Shown here one piece after another: positions 1 to 8,998 of a DNA stretch of 64,000 bases. Below the pieces are notes generated by a model. That model was not told where the DNA came from, ran no database searches, and saw only the letters and a program-made list of their open reading frames with translations. The position numbers were made by a program, and so were the translations under genes. Source of the stretch: Teretinema sp942493045 (GTDB taxonomy: Bacteria; Spirochaetota; Spirochaetia; Treponematales; Treponemataceae); the NCBI GenBank assembly GCA_942493045.1, contig OW818665.1, positions 1,612,001 through 1,676,000 of the forward strand, written 5' to 3'. Position 1 is the first letter of the stretch; each line of letters starts with the position of its first letter.

Positions 1-336
1 CGCAACCCGGTGACCGGAAATCTGGTGTTTCATCACGGTATTGATATCGCCGCGCCGGCCGGAACCGCCGTGCTAGCCTGTGCCGACGGTATGGTTACCG
101 TCAGCGGTACGGATCCGGTTTACGGTAATTATCTGATTATCGCCCATGAAGGAGGCCGGGAAAGCCTCTACGGACACCTGCGCGGAAAAAAAGTAGAGTT
201 GCATCAATGGGTCAAATCGGGTAGTATTATAGGAGAAGTTGGATCGACGGGACAATCGACCGGGCCTCACCTTCATTTTGAAATACATGAAAACGGGGTC
301 CCGAAAAATCCGGCGGGTTTTATCAAAGGAAATTGA
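1..336 (+). CDS. M23/LytM-type peptidase, C-terminal part (5' truncated by window)
   Basis: The reading frame is open from base 1 and begins inside the gene with RNPVTG, so the true start lies upstream. What remains is the core of a LytM (peptidase M23) domain: the first zinc motif HHGIDI (HxxxD), the GTAVLACADG beta-hairpin region and the closing HLHF (HxH) motif. These enzymes cut peptide cross-bridges in peptidoglycan or act as inactive activators of amidases; the zinc ligands seen here argue for an active enzyme. It ends about 6 bases before the next start, in the same direction, so the two are probably cotranscribed. The following genes also concern the envelope. The family call is secure; substrate and localisation cannot be judged without the N-terminus. 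Confidence 0.88.
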   Translation, partial: RNPVTGNLVFHHGIDIAAPAGTAVLACADGMVTVSGTDPVYGNYLIIAHEGGRESLYGHLRGKKVELHQWVKSGSIIGEVGSTGQSTGPHLHFEIHENGVPKNPAGFIKGN

Positions 337-341
337 CCTTC

Positions 342-1322
342 ATGAGCAAGATAAAAGTCGCAATGGCCGCACTGCTGTGCCTGTTACTCTCCGCGCCGGT
401 CGCTGCCCAGTCCTTCCGGGTAAGATCCATGACCGTTATTCCGATAAACAGCCAGTCAGCCGAAGCCCGAGCCCTGGATCTCGGCTACAACGACGCCATT
501 TCACTTGAATTTCTTTCTGATGATCTGTTTTTACGCGGTGTGGAAATTGAAATCAAAATTCCGCAGGATTTATTGCCCTTCAGAGACACCATGGCCTATG
601 CCATGTACAGTTCCCCAAGACCGACACCCACGGCCAGGACGATAGATTATCAAGGTGAGCAGCTGACCATGCAGACCCTACCTTCCCGATTATCTTTCGT
701 AATGCAGATTCCGCTGCGGCGGGTCCATAATCTGCGCACTGGTCCCTACGCCACCGTAATGCCCTTTACCCATGAAATCACGCGCGGTCCGCTGCTGTTC
801 CGCCTGCTGCCGGTCATGAAGGGCCTGCCTGAAAATATCGAAACCATGGTTTTTCAAATCCGCATCCGGCCGATTCTTTCTGAGGAAGGCGCGTTGCGCT
901 TGAGCCTCAGACACCCGCAGGATACGGTCAGACCGGTCGAAATACGCATCGACGAAGTCTTGCAGGGAAATACATCCTTGATTCTGCTTCCTCCCGGAAC
1001 ACATCATCTGTCGATTACCTCAACCGAATACCGCAATGAGGTGCGGATGTTCAAAATTGAACCGGCCAGGATAACCAGCCTGGAAGTGCAGATGCAGGGG
1101 ACCGAACCCCGGCTGTTTCTGGTCGCTCCGGAGAACGTCCAGATTTTTCTGGACAATGTCCCGGTTATAGCGGAGCGTGAAGGCCTAGTCCTGGAAACGG
1201 GTGAACATCTGATTAAATTCCAGATTGGCGATTATGAACTGATCCGCCAGATAAATGCCGAAAAAGGCAAGCACTATACCGTCTCCATGCTGGTCGATAT
1301 TGAAGTTCAGGAAAGCCCCTGA
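342..1322 (+). CDS. Secreted protein with PEGA-like repeats
   Basis: 326 residues with a clear signal peptide (KVAMAALLCLLLSAPVAAQ), so it is exported. The middle is beta-rich with no enzyme motif. The last ~120 residues hold two copies of a PEGA-like fold: a short strand, a turn such as LPPGTHHL or LETGEHLI, then alternating hydrophobic strands. PEGA domains are common in surface and periplasmic proteins of spirochaetes and have no catalytic role. A TTG in the same frame at 333 overlaps the previous stop but lies only 2 bases from the AAGGA; the ATG at 342 has better spacing and begins directly with the signal peptide, so I chose it. Function unknown; the position next to an M23 peptidase and a penicillin-binding protein suggests an envelope role. 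Confidence 0.75.
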   Translation: MSKIKVAMAALLCLLLSAPVAAQSFRVRSMTVIPINSQSAEARALDLGYNDAISLEFLSDDLFLRGVEIEIKIPQDLLPFRDTMAYAMYSSPRPTPTARTIDYQGEQLTMQTLPSRLSFVMQIPLRRVHNLRTGPYATVMPFTHEITRGPLLFRLLPVMKGLPENIETMVFQIRIRPILSEEGALRLSLRHPQDTVRPVEIRIDEVLQGNTSLILLPPGTHHLSITSTEYRNEVRMFKIEPARITSLEVQMQGTEPRLFLVAPENVQIFLDNVPVIAEREGLVLETGEHLIKFQIGDYELIRQINAEKGKHYTVSMLVDIEVQESP

Positions 1323-1419
1323 CAACATTTATTCTCAAGTATTTTCGCGCTGATCCGATAAATAACTATCGGGCAGATGGTACCCCTCCCACCCACTGTC
1401 TGTCCGGTGCCTGATGGGC

Positions 1420-1449
1420 GGGCCGGTTTTACAACCGGCCCTTTTTTTT
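1420..1449 (+). terminator. Intrinsic terminator
   Basis: A 9-bp perfect GC-rich stem (GGGCCGGTT / AACCGGCCC) with a 4-base loop is followed by a run of eight T. It closes the M23/PEGA-like transcription unit and separates it from the penicillin-binding protein gene. Confidence 0.9.
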
Positions 1450-1529
1450 CCCCCGAACCCTCCACCCCACTTTCAGCGGTTATAAATAGCGACTTGTAAC
1501 AATGCCGTGTTTATGCTTTTATATGGTAT

Positions 1530-4136
1530 ATGTTTGCCAAAGAAACACGGGTATTTTCAGTTATTTTAATCCTGGTCATTATCTGCGCGGTAGTCAGCGG
1601 AATCCTGATGGGCCTGGGTCTGGCCCTGACCCACAACCTCCGCAATCAGGAAAACTTCACCGATTTTAATCCGGCCCTGCCGACCCGCATACTTGATATC
1701 CGCGGCGACCTGATCACCGAATTCGCCTCGGAAGAAAAGCGTGAAATAATTACCCTCGACCAGCTCCCTCCGCACATGGTCAACGCCCTGCTCTCCCGCG
1801 AAGACCAGATTTTCTTTGAACACGGCGGCTTCAGCTTCAAGGCCATCCTGCGCGCTGTTTACGGTAAACTGACCGGACAATCCCTGGGCGGCGGCAGCAC
1901 CATCACTCAGCAGCTGGCCGGGACCCTGTACCTGGACCGCAGTGAAATGTCCATCACCCGAAAAATCAAAGAACTGTGGTGGGCCCTGCAGCTGGAACGG
2001 CGCTATTCCAAAAATGAAATTCTCGAATTGTACATGAATAAAATGTATTTCGGCGGCGGTACTTACGGTGTTAATGCCGCCTCCCGCTTCTACTTTGGAC
2101 ATTCCGCGACCGAAATTACCCCGGCCGAAGCCGCCCTGCTGGTCATCCAGCTGGCCAATCCGGCCTTTTACAATCCTTTCCAGCATCCCAACCGGGCTAT
2201 GGACCGCCAACAAGACGTGTTACGCCAAATGGTTAAACTCGGTTATCTGGATAAGGAAAGCGCTGACCAATCCTTTGAAGATTACTGGGCGGCCTTTGAC
2301 TATACCCGTACCGCTACTTCAGCCTGGCTGACCCGCGACGACAAAGCCCGCTGGTTCTCGGAGTATGTGCGCCGTCAGCTGGAAACCATGATCTACGGCA
2401 CCATGGATATTTATTCCGGCGGTTTTACCGTACACACAACTTTGGACTTAAACCATCAGGCAGCGGCCGACAAGGTCATGCAGGAATACCTGGAGATCGC
2501 CAACAAGCGTTTCCGCAACTCCAGCTCCGCCCGCTTTACCCAGGCCGACTCCTACGGAAAGATTACCGAGTTAATCGCCCTGGCCTTTGATCTCCCCCAG
2601 CTGGCCGTTTCGGCCGAACGCATCCATGCCAAGAGCCTCGGCACCTATAAGACCCAGATCAACCCGATCGTGGACGTCATGTCCCTGATGTTCGGCCTGG
2701 ACAGCCTCAAGATACAAACGAATAAATCCAATGCCGCCGTGCAGGCCGACGCCGCCAAAACCACGGTGGAAGGCGCGCTGGTATCCCTGGATAACGATAC
2801 CGGCTACATTACCGCCCTGGTCGGCGGCAGCAAATTTGACCAGGCTAACCAAACCATCCGCGCTACCCAGGGCGCCATTCAGCCGGGCAGTACCTTCAAG
2901 CCGCTGTACTATTCGGCGGCCATCGACACCAGAAAATATACCGCTACCACAGTGATCAACGATACTCCGGTCGTCTTTTACAACGAAAGCGGCGTACCGT
3001 ATACCCCGCTCAATTTCAAGGGCGAATGGAAGGGCACCGTACTGCTGTGGGAAGCCCTCGCCAACTCTATGAATGTGCCATCATTGCGCATCCTGGACGG
3101 TATCGGCTTTGACGCGACCATCAATCGCGCCGCCACCTTGCTGGGCTATACCGATAAGCAGCAGATAGAGCAGACTTTTCCGAGAGTGTACCCCCTCGGT
3201 CTCGGCGTAATCGACGTAACCCCGATACAGATGGCCAGAGCCTTCGGTACCTTTGCCAATCAGGGCCGCGCCATCACCCCGATGGCCATCCGGTCAGTCG
3301 AGGACCGCAACGGCAAAACTGTTGTCGATCCCGAAAAGGAACTGCGCCTGGAACAAAAACGCCGGGGCAACGCCATTCAGCTGATCAGTCCGCAGAACGC
3401 CTATATCATGACCGAGCTGCTGAAAAACACCATCCGGGCCGGAACGCTGGGCTGGGCCTCAGGGTACGAACGTAAGTTCACCTTCAAGGATGAAAGCGGC
3501 CGTTCCTTCGTAATGCCGGCCGCCGGTAAAACCGGAACCACCCAGAACTGGGCCGACGCCTGGACAGTCGGTTATACGCCGTATTACACCACCGCCATCT
3601 GGTTCGGCTTTGACCGGCGCGGTCTCTCGCTCGGCCTGGACAATACCGGAGCGACCCTGGCTGGACCGGCTTGGGGCGATTACATGAACCAGATACATCA
3701 GGGCCTGCCTTTCCGGGATTTTATGAAACCGCAAAACGGCCTGGTCAGCGCGACGGTATGCAAAAAGTCCGGGTTGCTGCCGACCAGCTATTGCGACGAC
3801 GGCACCGTCACCATGCCGTATCTTGAAGGTACCCAGCCCACCAGCTACTGCGATCTGCACGAGAATGACGCCGATATTAAGCGCACTGTCGTAGACCGCT
3901 TGCGTCAGGAAGGTTACGCCGCCGGACAAAAACCGATTGATGTCGATACTTCGGAGTTGTTGCTCGATCCTTCGATCTTTGAAGATCCGCTACCCCGCGG
4001 TAGAACACCTATTCAGCAACCACCTGTACAGCAACCGGTTATTCCACCGATAACGGTTACCCAGCCTGTGACAGAAGATCCGTTGACGCCGCCGGAAGTC
4101 GAAAACGATCCATCTTATAATCCTTTGCTTGAATAA
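1530..4136 (+). CDS. mrcA: Class A penicillin-binding protein (PBP1A-like)
   Basis: 868 residues; bifunctional peptidoglycan glycosyltransferase/transpeptidase, anchored by one N-terminal membrane helix (about residues 8-33). The GT51 domain shows EDQIFFEHGG (catalytic Glu91), GGGSTITQQLA and the YMNKMYFGGGTYGV motif. The transpeptidase domain has GSTFK (nucleophile Ser454, Lys457), SMN and AAGKTGTT (Lys667). A proline- and glutamine-rich tail of about 60 residues follows and is probably disordered. The enzyme polymerises glycan strands and cross-links stem peptides on the outer face of the inner membrane. The start codon follows weak upstream spacing but leads straight into the membrane anchor. 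It stands alone behind a terminator and is followed 40 bases later by a small ParB-like gene. The family call is certain; the mrcA symbol is by analogy. Confidence 0.95.
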   Translation: MFAKETRVFSVILILVIICAVVSGILMGLGLALTHNLRNQENFTDFNPALPTRILDIRGDLITEFASEEKREIITLDQLPPHMVNALLSREDQIFFEHGGFSFKAILRAVYGKLTGQSLGGGSTITQQLAGTLYLDRSEMSITRKIKELWWALQLERRYSKNEILELYMNKMYFGGGTYGVNAASRFYFGHSATEITPAEAALLVIQLANPAFYNPFQHPNRAMDRQQDVLRQMVKLGYLDKESADQSFEDYWAAFDYTRTATSAWLTRDDKARWFSEYVRRQLETMIYGTMDIYSGGFTVHTTLDLNHQAAADKVMQEYLEIANKRFRNSSSARFTQADSYGKITELIALAFDLPQLAVSAERIHAKSLGTYKTQINPIVDVMSLMFGLDSLKIQTNKSNAAVQADAAKTTVEGALVSLDNDTGYITALVGGSKFDQANQTIRATQGAIQPGSTFKPLYYSAAIDTRKYTATTVINDTPVVFYNESGVPYTPLNFKGEWKGTVLLWEALANSMNVPSLRILDGIGFDATINRAATLLGYTDKQQIEQTFPRVYPLGLGVIDVTPIQMARAFGTFANQGRAITPMAIRSVEDRNGKTVVDPEKELRLEQKRRGNAIQLISPQNAYIMTELLKNTIRAGTLGWASGYERKFTFKDESGRSFVMPAAGKTGTTQNWADAWTVGYTPYYTTAIWFGFDRRGLSLGLDNTGATLAGPAWGDYMNQIHQGLPFRDFMKPQNGLVSATVCKKSGLLPTSYCDDGTVTMPYLEGTQPTSYCDLHENDADIKRTVVDRLRQEGYAAGQKPIDVDTSELLLDPSIFEDPLPRGRTPIQQPPVQQPVIPPITVTQPVTEDPLTPPEVENDPSYNPLLE

Positions 4137-4176
4137 TCCGTTCTATTGACATATCCTTATAGATAAGGAGACACGC

Positions 4177-4569
4177 ATGCAGGTGCCAATTGAAGACATC
4201 AAGATAAAAAAAAGAGTAAGGCACAAGACTGAAGATATATCCGAATTAATGGACAGCATGAAGCGTTACGGCCTGCTGAATCCGGTGACTGTAAATTCTA
4301 AGTTTATTTTGCTTGCCGGAAGAAGACGTCTGGAAGCCGCCAAACAGCTGGGCTGGCATACCATCAACGCCAACGTGATTGAGACTCAGGACGCGATCAG
4401 CGATCTGGAAATTGAAATAGAAGAAAACACCCAACGCTCCGACTTTACCGATGAAGAATTGATGGCCGCCTACGCCCGGTTGGAAAAACTGCGCAATCCG
4501 AACATTTTCCTGCGGATCTGGCGGGCCATCGTCAACTTCTTCAAGATGCTGTTCAGCCCCTGGTATTGA
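4177..4569 (+). CDS. Small ParB/Srx-like domain protein with hydrophobic C-terminal helix
   Basis: 130 residues. Residues 1-85 read as an N-terminal ParB-like domain: VPIEDIKI at the start, DISELMDSMKRYGLLNPVTV, then LLAGRRRLEAAKQLGW, which is the ParB arginine box (GxRR), and the IEIEENTQRSDFT segment. In chromosomal ParB this domain binds and hydrolyses CTP. The usual helix-turn-helix DNA-binding domain and dimerisation domain are missing. Instead the protein ends with an aromatic, amphipathic stretch (IFLRIWRAIVNFFKMLFS) that could lie on a membrane. A strong AAGGAG stands 7 bases before the ATG. It follows the penicillin-binding protein gene and precedes a terminator, so the two may be cotranscribed. 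Function unknown; it is unlikely to be the chromosome-partition ParB itself. Confidence 0.75.
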   Translation: MQVPIEDIKIKKRVRHKTEDISELMDSMKRYGLLNPVTVNSKFILLAGRRRLEAAKQLGWHTINANVIETQDAISDLEIEIEENTQRSDFTDEELMAAYARLEKLRNPNIFLRIWRAIVNFFKMLFSPWY

Positions 4570-4574
4570 TCACT

Positions 4575-4625
4575 GGGCACCTCGAAAAACTGCAGGTTTT
4601 CGAGGTGCCCCACTGCTTTTATTTT
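4575..4625 (+). terminator. Intrinsic terminator between convergent genes
   Basis: A 14-bp stem (GGGCACCTCGAAAA paired with TTTTCGAGGTGCCC) is followed by a T-rich stretch on the plus strand that runs into the end of tyrS. It ends the ParB-like transcript and may also stop tyrS on the other strand, although that side lacks a T run. Confidence 0.85.
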
Positions 4626-5839
4626 ACAATCAGACGCAGCAGTTTTTTCTTTCCGGCGCGCAGAATCATTTCACCGTCAGCGTCCAGCGCTGAACCATCC
4701 ACGACCGCTTTTACGTCACTGACCGTACTCTCCGCGATCGCTGCCCCGCCCTGCTCGATCAGGCGGCGGGCGTCGCTTTTGGTTGCGCAAAGACCAGCTT
4801 CGAAAAAGAGGTCAATGACGGTAAGTCCAGCTTCCAACCGGGTACGCTCTATGGCGAACGTCGGCATGGCAGCCTTGTCCCCGCCTCCGCCGAAAGCCGC
4901 CCGGGCACCGGCAAGAGCTTTTTCAGCTTCCTCTTTTCCATGAATCAGGGTAGTAATCTCAAAGGCTAGGCGTTCCTTGGCTTCGTTAATATTGCCCTGC
5001 ATCAGCGTGTCGATTTCAGAGATCGGCAGAAAGGTAAACAGCCGCAGGAATTTCGGGGTGTCGGCGTCGGTTACATTGCGCCAGTACTGGAAGAACTCAT
5101 AGGGCGTAGTAACTGCCGGATCCAAAAACAGGGCGCCTTTTTCGGTCTTGCCCATCTTTTTGCCATCCGAGGTGGTAATCAGCGGGAAGGTCAGGCCGAA
5201 GACCTGGTTCCCGTTGATGCGGCGCACCAGCTCAATGCCGGCGACAATATTACCCCATTGGTCGTCGCCGCCGATCTGCAGCGTCACCCCATGGCGCTCA
5301 TTCAGTTTTAGAAAGTCATAGCTCTGAAGCAGCTGATAGTTAAACTCGACAAAGGTCAGGCCGGTTTCGAGGCGCTTGCGGTAGGCTTCAAAGGTCAGCA
5401 TGCGGTTAACTGAAAAATGAGACCCGATATCCCGCAAAAAGTCGATATAGTTAAGGTCGGCCAGCCAGTTCTTGTTATTATCGCTGAGAGCGGTTTTCCC
5501 GTCAAAACCGATAAAGCGGTTCAGCTGAGCCAGGATAGCCTCGGAATTGGCGTCGATCTCCTGATAGGTAATCATCTTGCGCATTTCAGTCTTTCCGGAA
5601 GGGTCGCCGATGCGGGCGGTTCCGCCTCCTACCAGGGCAATACCGTGGTGACCGGCTTCGCGCAGATGCCGGAAGGCAAAAAAGGGAACCATGTGTCCGA
5701 TATGCAGGCTTGAGCCGGTCGGATCACAGCCTACATAAAATGTCACGGGGCCGGCGTCCATCAGTCGGGACAACCCTTCGACATCGGTGCATTGCTGGAA
5801 AAATCCGCGTTCTTTGAGTGTTTCAAGTGCCTTGTTCAT
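4619..5839 (-). CDS. tyrS: Tyrosyl-tRNA synthetase
   Basis: 406 residues. Class I aminoacyl-tRNA synthetase that charges tRNA-Tyr. Visible motifs are the nucleotide-binding HIGH box (SSLHIGHMVP), the tyrosine-site region GGGTARIGDPSGK, the dimer/tRNA region LQIGGDDQWGNIVAG, and a KMSKS loop written KKMGKT. The C-terminal ~70 residues form an S4-like RNA-binding domain (LIEQGGAAIAESTVSD). The frame extends 13 codons further upstream, but the ATG at 5839 starts the protein at the usual place, MNKALETLKERGF. The gene diverges from nadE across about 90 bases, which must carry both promoters. It converges on the ParB-like gene across a hairpin. Confidence 0.96.
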   Translation of the reverse strand: MNKALETLKERGFFQQCTDVEGLSRLMDAGPVTFYVGCDPTGSSLHIGHMVPFFAFRHLREAGHHGIALVGGGTARIGDPSGKTEMRKMITYQEIDANSEAILAQLNRFIGFDGKTALSDNNKNWLADLNYIDFLRDIGSHFSVNRMLTFEAYRKRLETGLTFVEFNYQLLQSYDFLKLNERHGVTLQIGGDDQWGNIVAGIELVRRINGNQVFGLTFPLITTSDGKKMGKTEKGALFLDPAVTTPYEFFQYWRNVTDADTPKFLRLFTFLPISEIDTLMQGNINEAKERLAFEITTLIHGKEEAEKALAGARAAFGGGGDKAAMPTFAIERTRLEAGLTVIDLFFEAGLCATKSDARRLIEQGGAAIAESTVSDVKAVVDGSALDADGEMILRAGKKKLLRLIVK

Positions 5840-5928
5840 GCGCGAAAGTATATATTTTTTGGGAATTCTTGTATACACTTATCAGTAACTTGCACGGTAC
5901 CGCGCTTACACGCCAAAGGAGCGTCCTG

Positions 5929-7926
5929 ATGCTACACGGATTTCTGAAAATAGCCGCCGCCACCCCCGAATGCACCGTCGGAGATTGCGGAGAAAACACC
6001 GCTTCCATACTGGCTCTGCTGCACCAGGGCGTAGAACAACAGGTCTCCCTGATGGTCTTCCCCGAACTCTCCGTTACCGCCTATACCTGCGGGGATCTCT
6101 TTGCCCAGGAACTGCTCGGCCGGGTAGCGACCTCCGCCATCACCCTGATCGCCGAAAAAACTAAAAATCTGCCGATAACGGCCGTCATCGGCTTTCCTTA
6201 TACCCACGGCAGCGCCCGCTACAACTGCGCCGCCGTCATCCACGGCGGCCGGGTGCTCGGCATCGTACCCAAGAGCCATATTCCGACCTACGGCGAATTC
6301 TATGAACTGCGCCATTTCACCGCCGCTCCCGCGCAAACCGAAATGATTCCCGCCGGTGTTTTCGGGCCGGAGGCCGTGCCCTTCGGTACCAAGCTGCTGT
6401 TTGCCGATGATAAAAACCGCGATATCGCCTTCGCCGTGGAAATCTGCGAAGACTTGTGGGTGCCCGCCCCGCCATCTTCAGCCCATGTGCGCGCCGGCGC
6501 CCTGATCATCGCCAATCTTTCGGCCAGCAACGAAATCATCGGGAAAGCCGCCTACCGGCGCGCCCTGGTAACCGGTCAATCCGGCAGCGGCATCTGCGCC
6601 TATGTTTACAGCGACTGCGGATCGGGCGAATCCACCACTGACATGGTTTTCTCGGGGCATAACCTGATAGCCGAGAACGGGGCGCTGCTTTGCGAGAGCC
6701 CTTTGTTCAGCACCGGTCTGCTATGCGCCGAAGTAGACTGTTCGCGTCTGCTCCAGGAACGGCGACGGCTGAATACCTTCGCGCCGGACAGTTCCGGTTA
6801 CACCACCGTGCGCTTTCCGTTTCTGGAAGCCGCGGACGGCGCGCCCCTAAAGCTCATTCGCTCTATCTCTCCCCTACCCTTCGTGCCGGCGCGCTCCGCC
6901 GAGCTGCAACAGCGCTGCGAGGAAGTGTTCGCTATTCAAAGCGCCGGCCTGGCCAAGCGGCTCGCGCATACCGCGTTGCGCTCCGCGGTTATCGGTCTTT
7001 CCGGGGGTCTCGATTCCACACTGGCGCTGCTCGTCACGGTGCGCGCTTTTGACCGCCTCAAGCTGGAACGGAGCGGCATCCTCGCCGTAACCATGCCCGG
7101 CTTCGGCACCACCACACACACCAAAGGCAATGCCCTGAAGCTCGCCGAACTGCTCGGCGTGAGCACGCGGACAATCAGTATTAACAAGGCTGTCACTCAG
7201 CATTTTAAGGATATCGGCCATGATCCGGAAGTGCTCAACACAACCTATGAAAACTCGCAGGCCCGGGAGCGCACCCAGATACTGATGGATATGGCCAACA
7301 GCGAGTCCGCCCTGGTAATCGGTACCGGCGACCTTTCTGAAATGGCCCTGGGTTGGTCAACCTACAATGGGGACCACATGTCGATGTACGCCGTCAACTC
7401 CTCGATTCCGAAAACACTGGTGCGCCACCTGGTGCGCTATTGCGCGGACTTTCCATCTTCCTTCGCGTCCGGCAGTGAGACGGAAAACGCCAACAAGTGG
7501 CCGGAACGCTTCGGCAAACTGCTGCAGTCGATTCTGGACACCCCGGTCAGCCCGGAACTGCTGCCGCCCGCCGATGGCAAAATTTCCCAGAAGACCGAGC
7601 ATATTGTCGGCCCCTACGAGCTGCATGATTTTTTCCTGTATTATCTGACGCGCTGGGGATTTTCGCCGGCTAAAATTCTCTTCCTGGCCGAGCAGGCTTT
7701 TGCCAAACCGGAAGAAGGCACGGTAAAATGCTATAGCCGCGCCGAGATTCTTAAATGGATGAAAGTCTTTTACCGCCGCTTCTTTTCCCAGCAGTTCAAG
7801 CGCTCCTGCATGCCGGACGGCCCAAAGGTGGGTACGGTCACGCTTTCGCCGCGCAGCGACTGGCGCATGCCCAGTGACGGCTCAGCGGCCCTGTGGCTTA
7901 AGGAAATTGAAAGTCTGGAAGAGTAA
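5929..7926 (+). CDS. nadE: Glutamine-dependent NAD+ synthetase
   Basis: 665 residues. Final step of NAD biosynthesis: amidates nicotinic acid adenine dinucleotide using ATP and ammonia drawn from glutamine. The N-terminal half is a nitrilase-type glutaminase with the full triad Glu46 (FPELSVTAY), Lys115 (VPKSHIP) and Cys173 (EICEDLW). The C-terminal half is the synthetase with the ATP pyrophosphatase P-loop SGGLDSTLAL and the GTGDLSEMALGWSTYNGD substrate region. Length agrees with the long two-domain form. The ATG at 5929 has AAAGGAG 7 bases upstream; the frame stays open further upstream, but that part lies in the tyrS promoter region. No linked NAD genes are nearby. Confidence 0.96.
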   Translation: MLHGFLKIAAATPECTVGDCGENTASILALLHQGVEQQVSLMVFPELSVTAYTCGDLFAQELLGRVATSAITLIAEKTKNLPITAVIGFPYTHGSARYNCAAVIHGGRVLGIVPKSHIPTYGEFYELRHFTAAPAQTEMIPAGVFGPEAVPFGTKLLFADDKNRDIAFAVEICEDLWVPAPPSSAHVRAGALIIANLSASNEIIGKAAYRRALVTGQSGSGICAYVYSDCGSGESTTDMVFSGHNLIAENGALLCESPLFSTGLLCAEVDCSRLLQERRRLNTFAPDSSGYTTVRFPFLEAADGAPLKLIRSISPLPFVPARSAELQQRCEEVFAIQSAGLAKRLAHTALRSAVIGLSGGLDSTLALLVTVRAFDRLKLERSGILAVTMPGFGTTTHTKGNALKLAELLGVSTRTISINKAVTQHFKDIGHDPEVLNTTYENSQARERTQILMDMANSESALVIGTGDLSEMALGWSTYNGDHMSMYAVNSSIPKTLVRHLVRYCADFPSSFASGSETENANKWPERFGKLLQSILDTPVSPELLPPADGKISQKTEHIVGPYELHDFFLYYLTRWGFSPAKILFLAEQAFAKPEEGTVKCYSRAEILKWMKVFYRRFFSQQFKRSCMPDGPKVGTVTLSPRSDWRMPSDGSAALWLKEIESLEE

Positions 7927-7981
7927 GGGTGTCGACTGAGCGGTTACCGCTGGCGCAGACACTTCTACCGCCAGTGGATGA

Positions 7982-8995
7982 TTATTTGATAAAGGTCAGA
8001 TAGTCGGCCAGGTGACCGGGCAGGGTTTTCCAGGGCTTCAAGCCGTAGGGGCAGCGTTTTCCGCACAGGCCGCACTTGGTGCAGTCCTTGATCCGGGCCA
8101 TCAGGGTTTGCCACTCACTGGTCAGCCACTGGTCCGGCGGCGAGCGCCGCAGCAGCTGCTTCATGCGGTTGGCATTGTTGATCGGAATGCCGGCCGGACA
8201 CGGCAGGCAGTAACCGCAACCCCTGCAGAAGTTCCCGGACAGGGCGCGGCGGTCAGCATGGATTGCCGCCAGCAAAGCGGTGTCCAGGACCGGCGGATCA
8301 GCCTCCAGCGCCAGAAATTCCTCCAACTCAGACTCTTTTTGAATACCCCACACCGGAATGACATGCTCGTATTTCTTGATCCAGGCAAAGGCCGCCGGAA
8401 TGTTGGTAATCAGGCCGCCGGCCAGAGCCTTCATAGCGATAAAGCCGGTATCGGTTTCATAGCATAAATCGGCCAGCTCGGTTTCTTTTTTATCAGCCAG
8501 ATACGAAAACGGAAACTGCAGGGTGTCATACAGCCGCGAAGCCACTGCCTGTTTGGCTAAAACCGGCGAGTGATTGGTAAAACCGAAAAAACGGATCTTG
8601 CCTTCTTTTTTGGCCTTAACCAGGGCGTCATACAAACCGTCTTCTCCACCTGGCAGCGGCACAAATGAGGGATTATGCAACTGATAAAGGTCGATATAAT
8701 CAGTCTGCAGGCTTATCAGACTGTTTTCAAGGTCGCGCTCCAAATCTTCACCTTTGCGGGCCGAAGACTTGGTAGCGATAATCAGATCATGGCGGATCTC
8801 GTCCAGGGCCAGGCCTACTTTTTCTTCGCTGTCGGTATAGGAGCGGGCCGTATCAAAAAAATTGATGCCGCCCTCATAAGCCTTGCGCACCAAGGAGGCC
8901 GCTTCTATATGTGAACTGATCCGCTGGATCGGCAGAGCGCCGAAACCGGAGCGGGAAACCATCAAACCGGTTCGTCCGAGAGAGACATATTCCAT
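7982..8995 (-). CDS. Aldo/keto reductase with C-terminal 4Fe-4S ferredoxin-like domain
   Basis: 337 residues. The first ~250 form an aldo/keto reductase barrel: GRTGLMVSRSGFG at the start, FFDTARSYTDSEEKVG (catalytic Asp and Tyr), then Lys in IATKSS and the HNP strand. The last ~85 residues carry two cysteine clusters, CRGCGYCLPCP and CTKCGLCGKRCPYG, as in the Fer4-fused aldo/keto reductases of anaerobes. It probably couples NAD(P)H or iron-sulfur electrons to reduction of an unknown carbonyl substrate in the cytoplasm. It starts 3 bases after the stop of the ROK regulator and shares its transcript. The ROK protein may respond to a sugar linked to this reductase; that is inference. Confidence 0.88.
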   Translation of the reverse strand: MEYVSLGRTGLMVSRSGFGALPIQRISSHIEAASLVRKAYEGGINFFDTARSYTDSEEKVGLALDEIRHDLIIATKSSARKGEDLERDLENSLISLQTDYIDLYQLHNPSFVPLPGGEDGLYDALVKAKKEGKIRFFGFTNHSPVLAKQAVASRLYDTLQFPFSYLADKKETELADLCYETDTGFIAMKALAGGLITNIPAAFAWIKKYEHVIPVWGIQKESELEEFLALEADPPVLDTALLAAIHADRRALSGNFCRGCGYCLPCPAGIPINNANRMKQLLRRSPPDQWLTSEWQTLMARIKDCTKCGLCGKRCPYGLKPWKTLPGHLADYLTFIK

Positions 8996-8998
8996 GGA

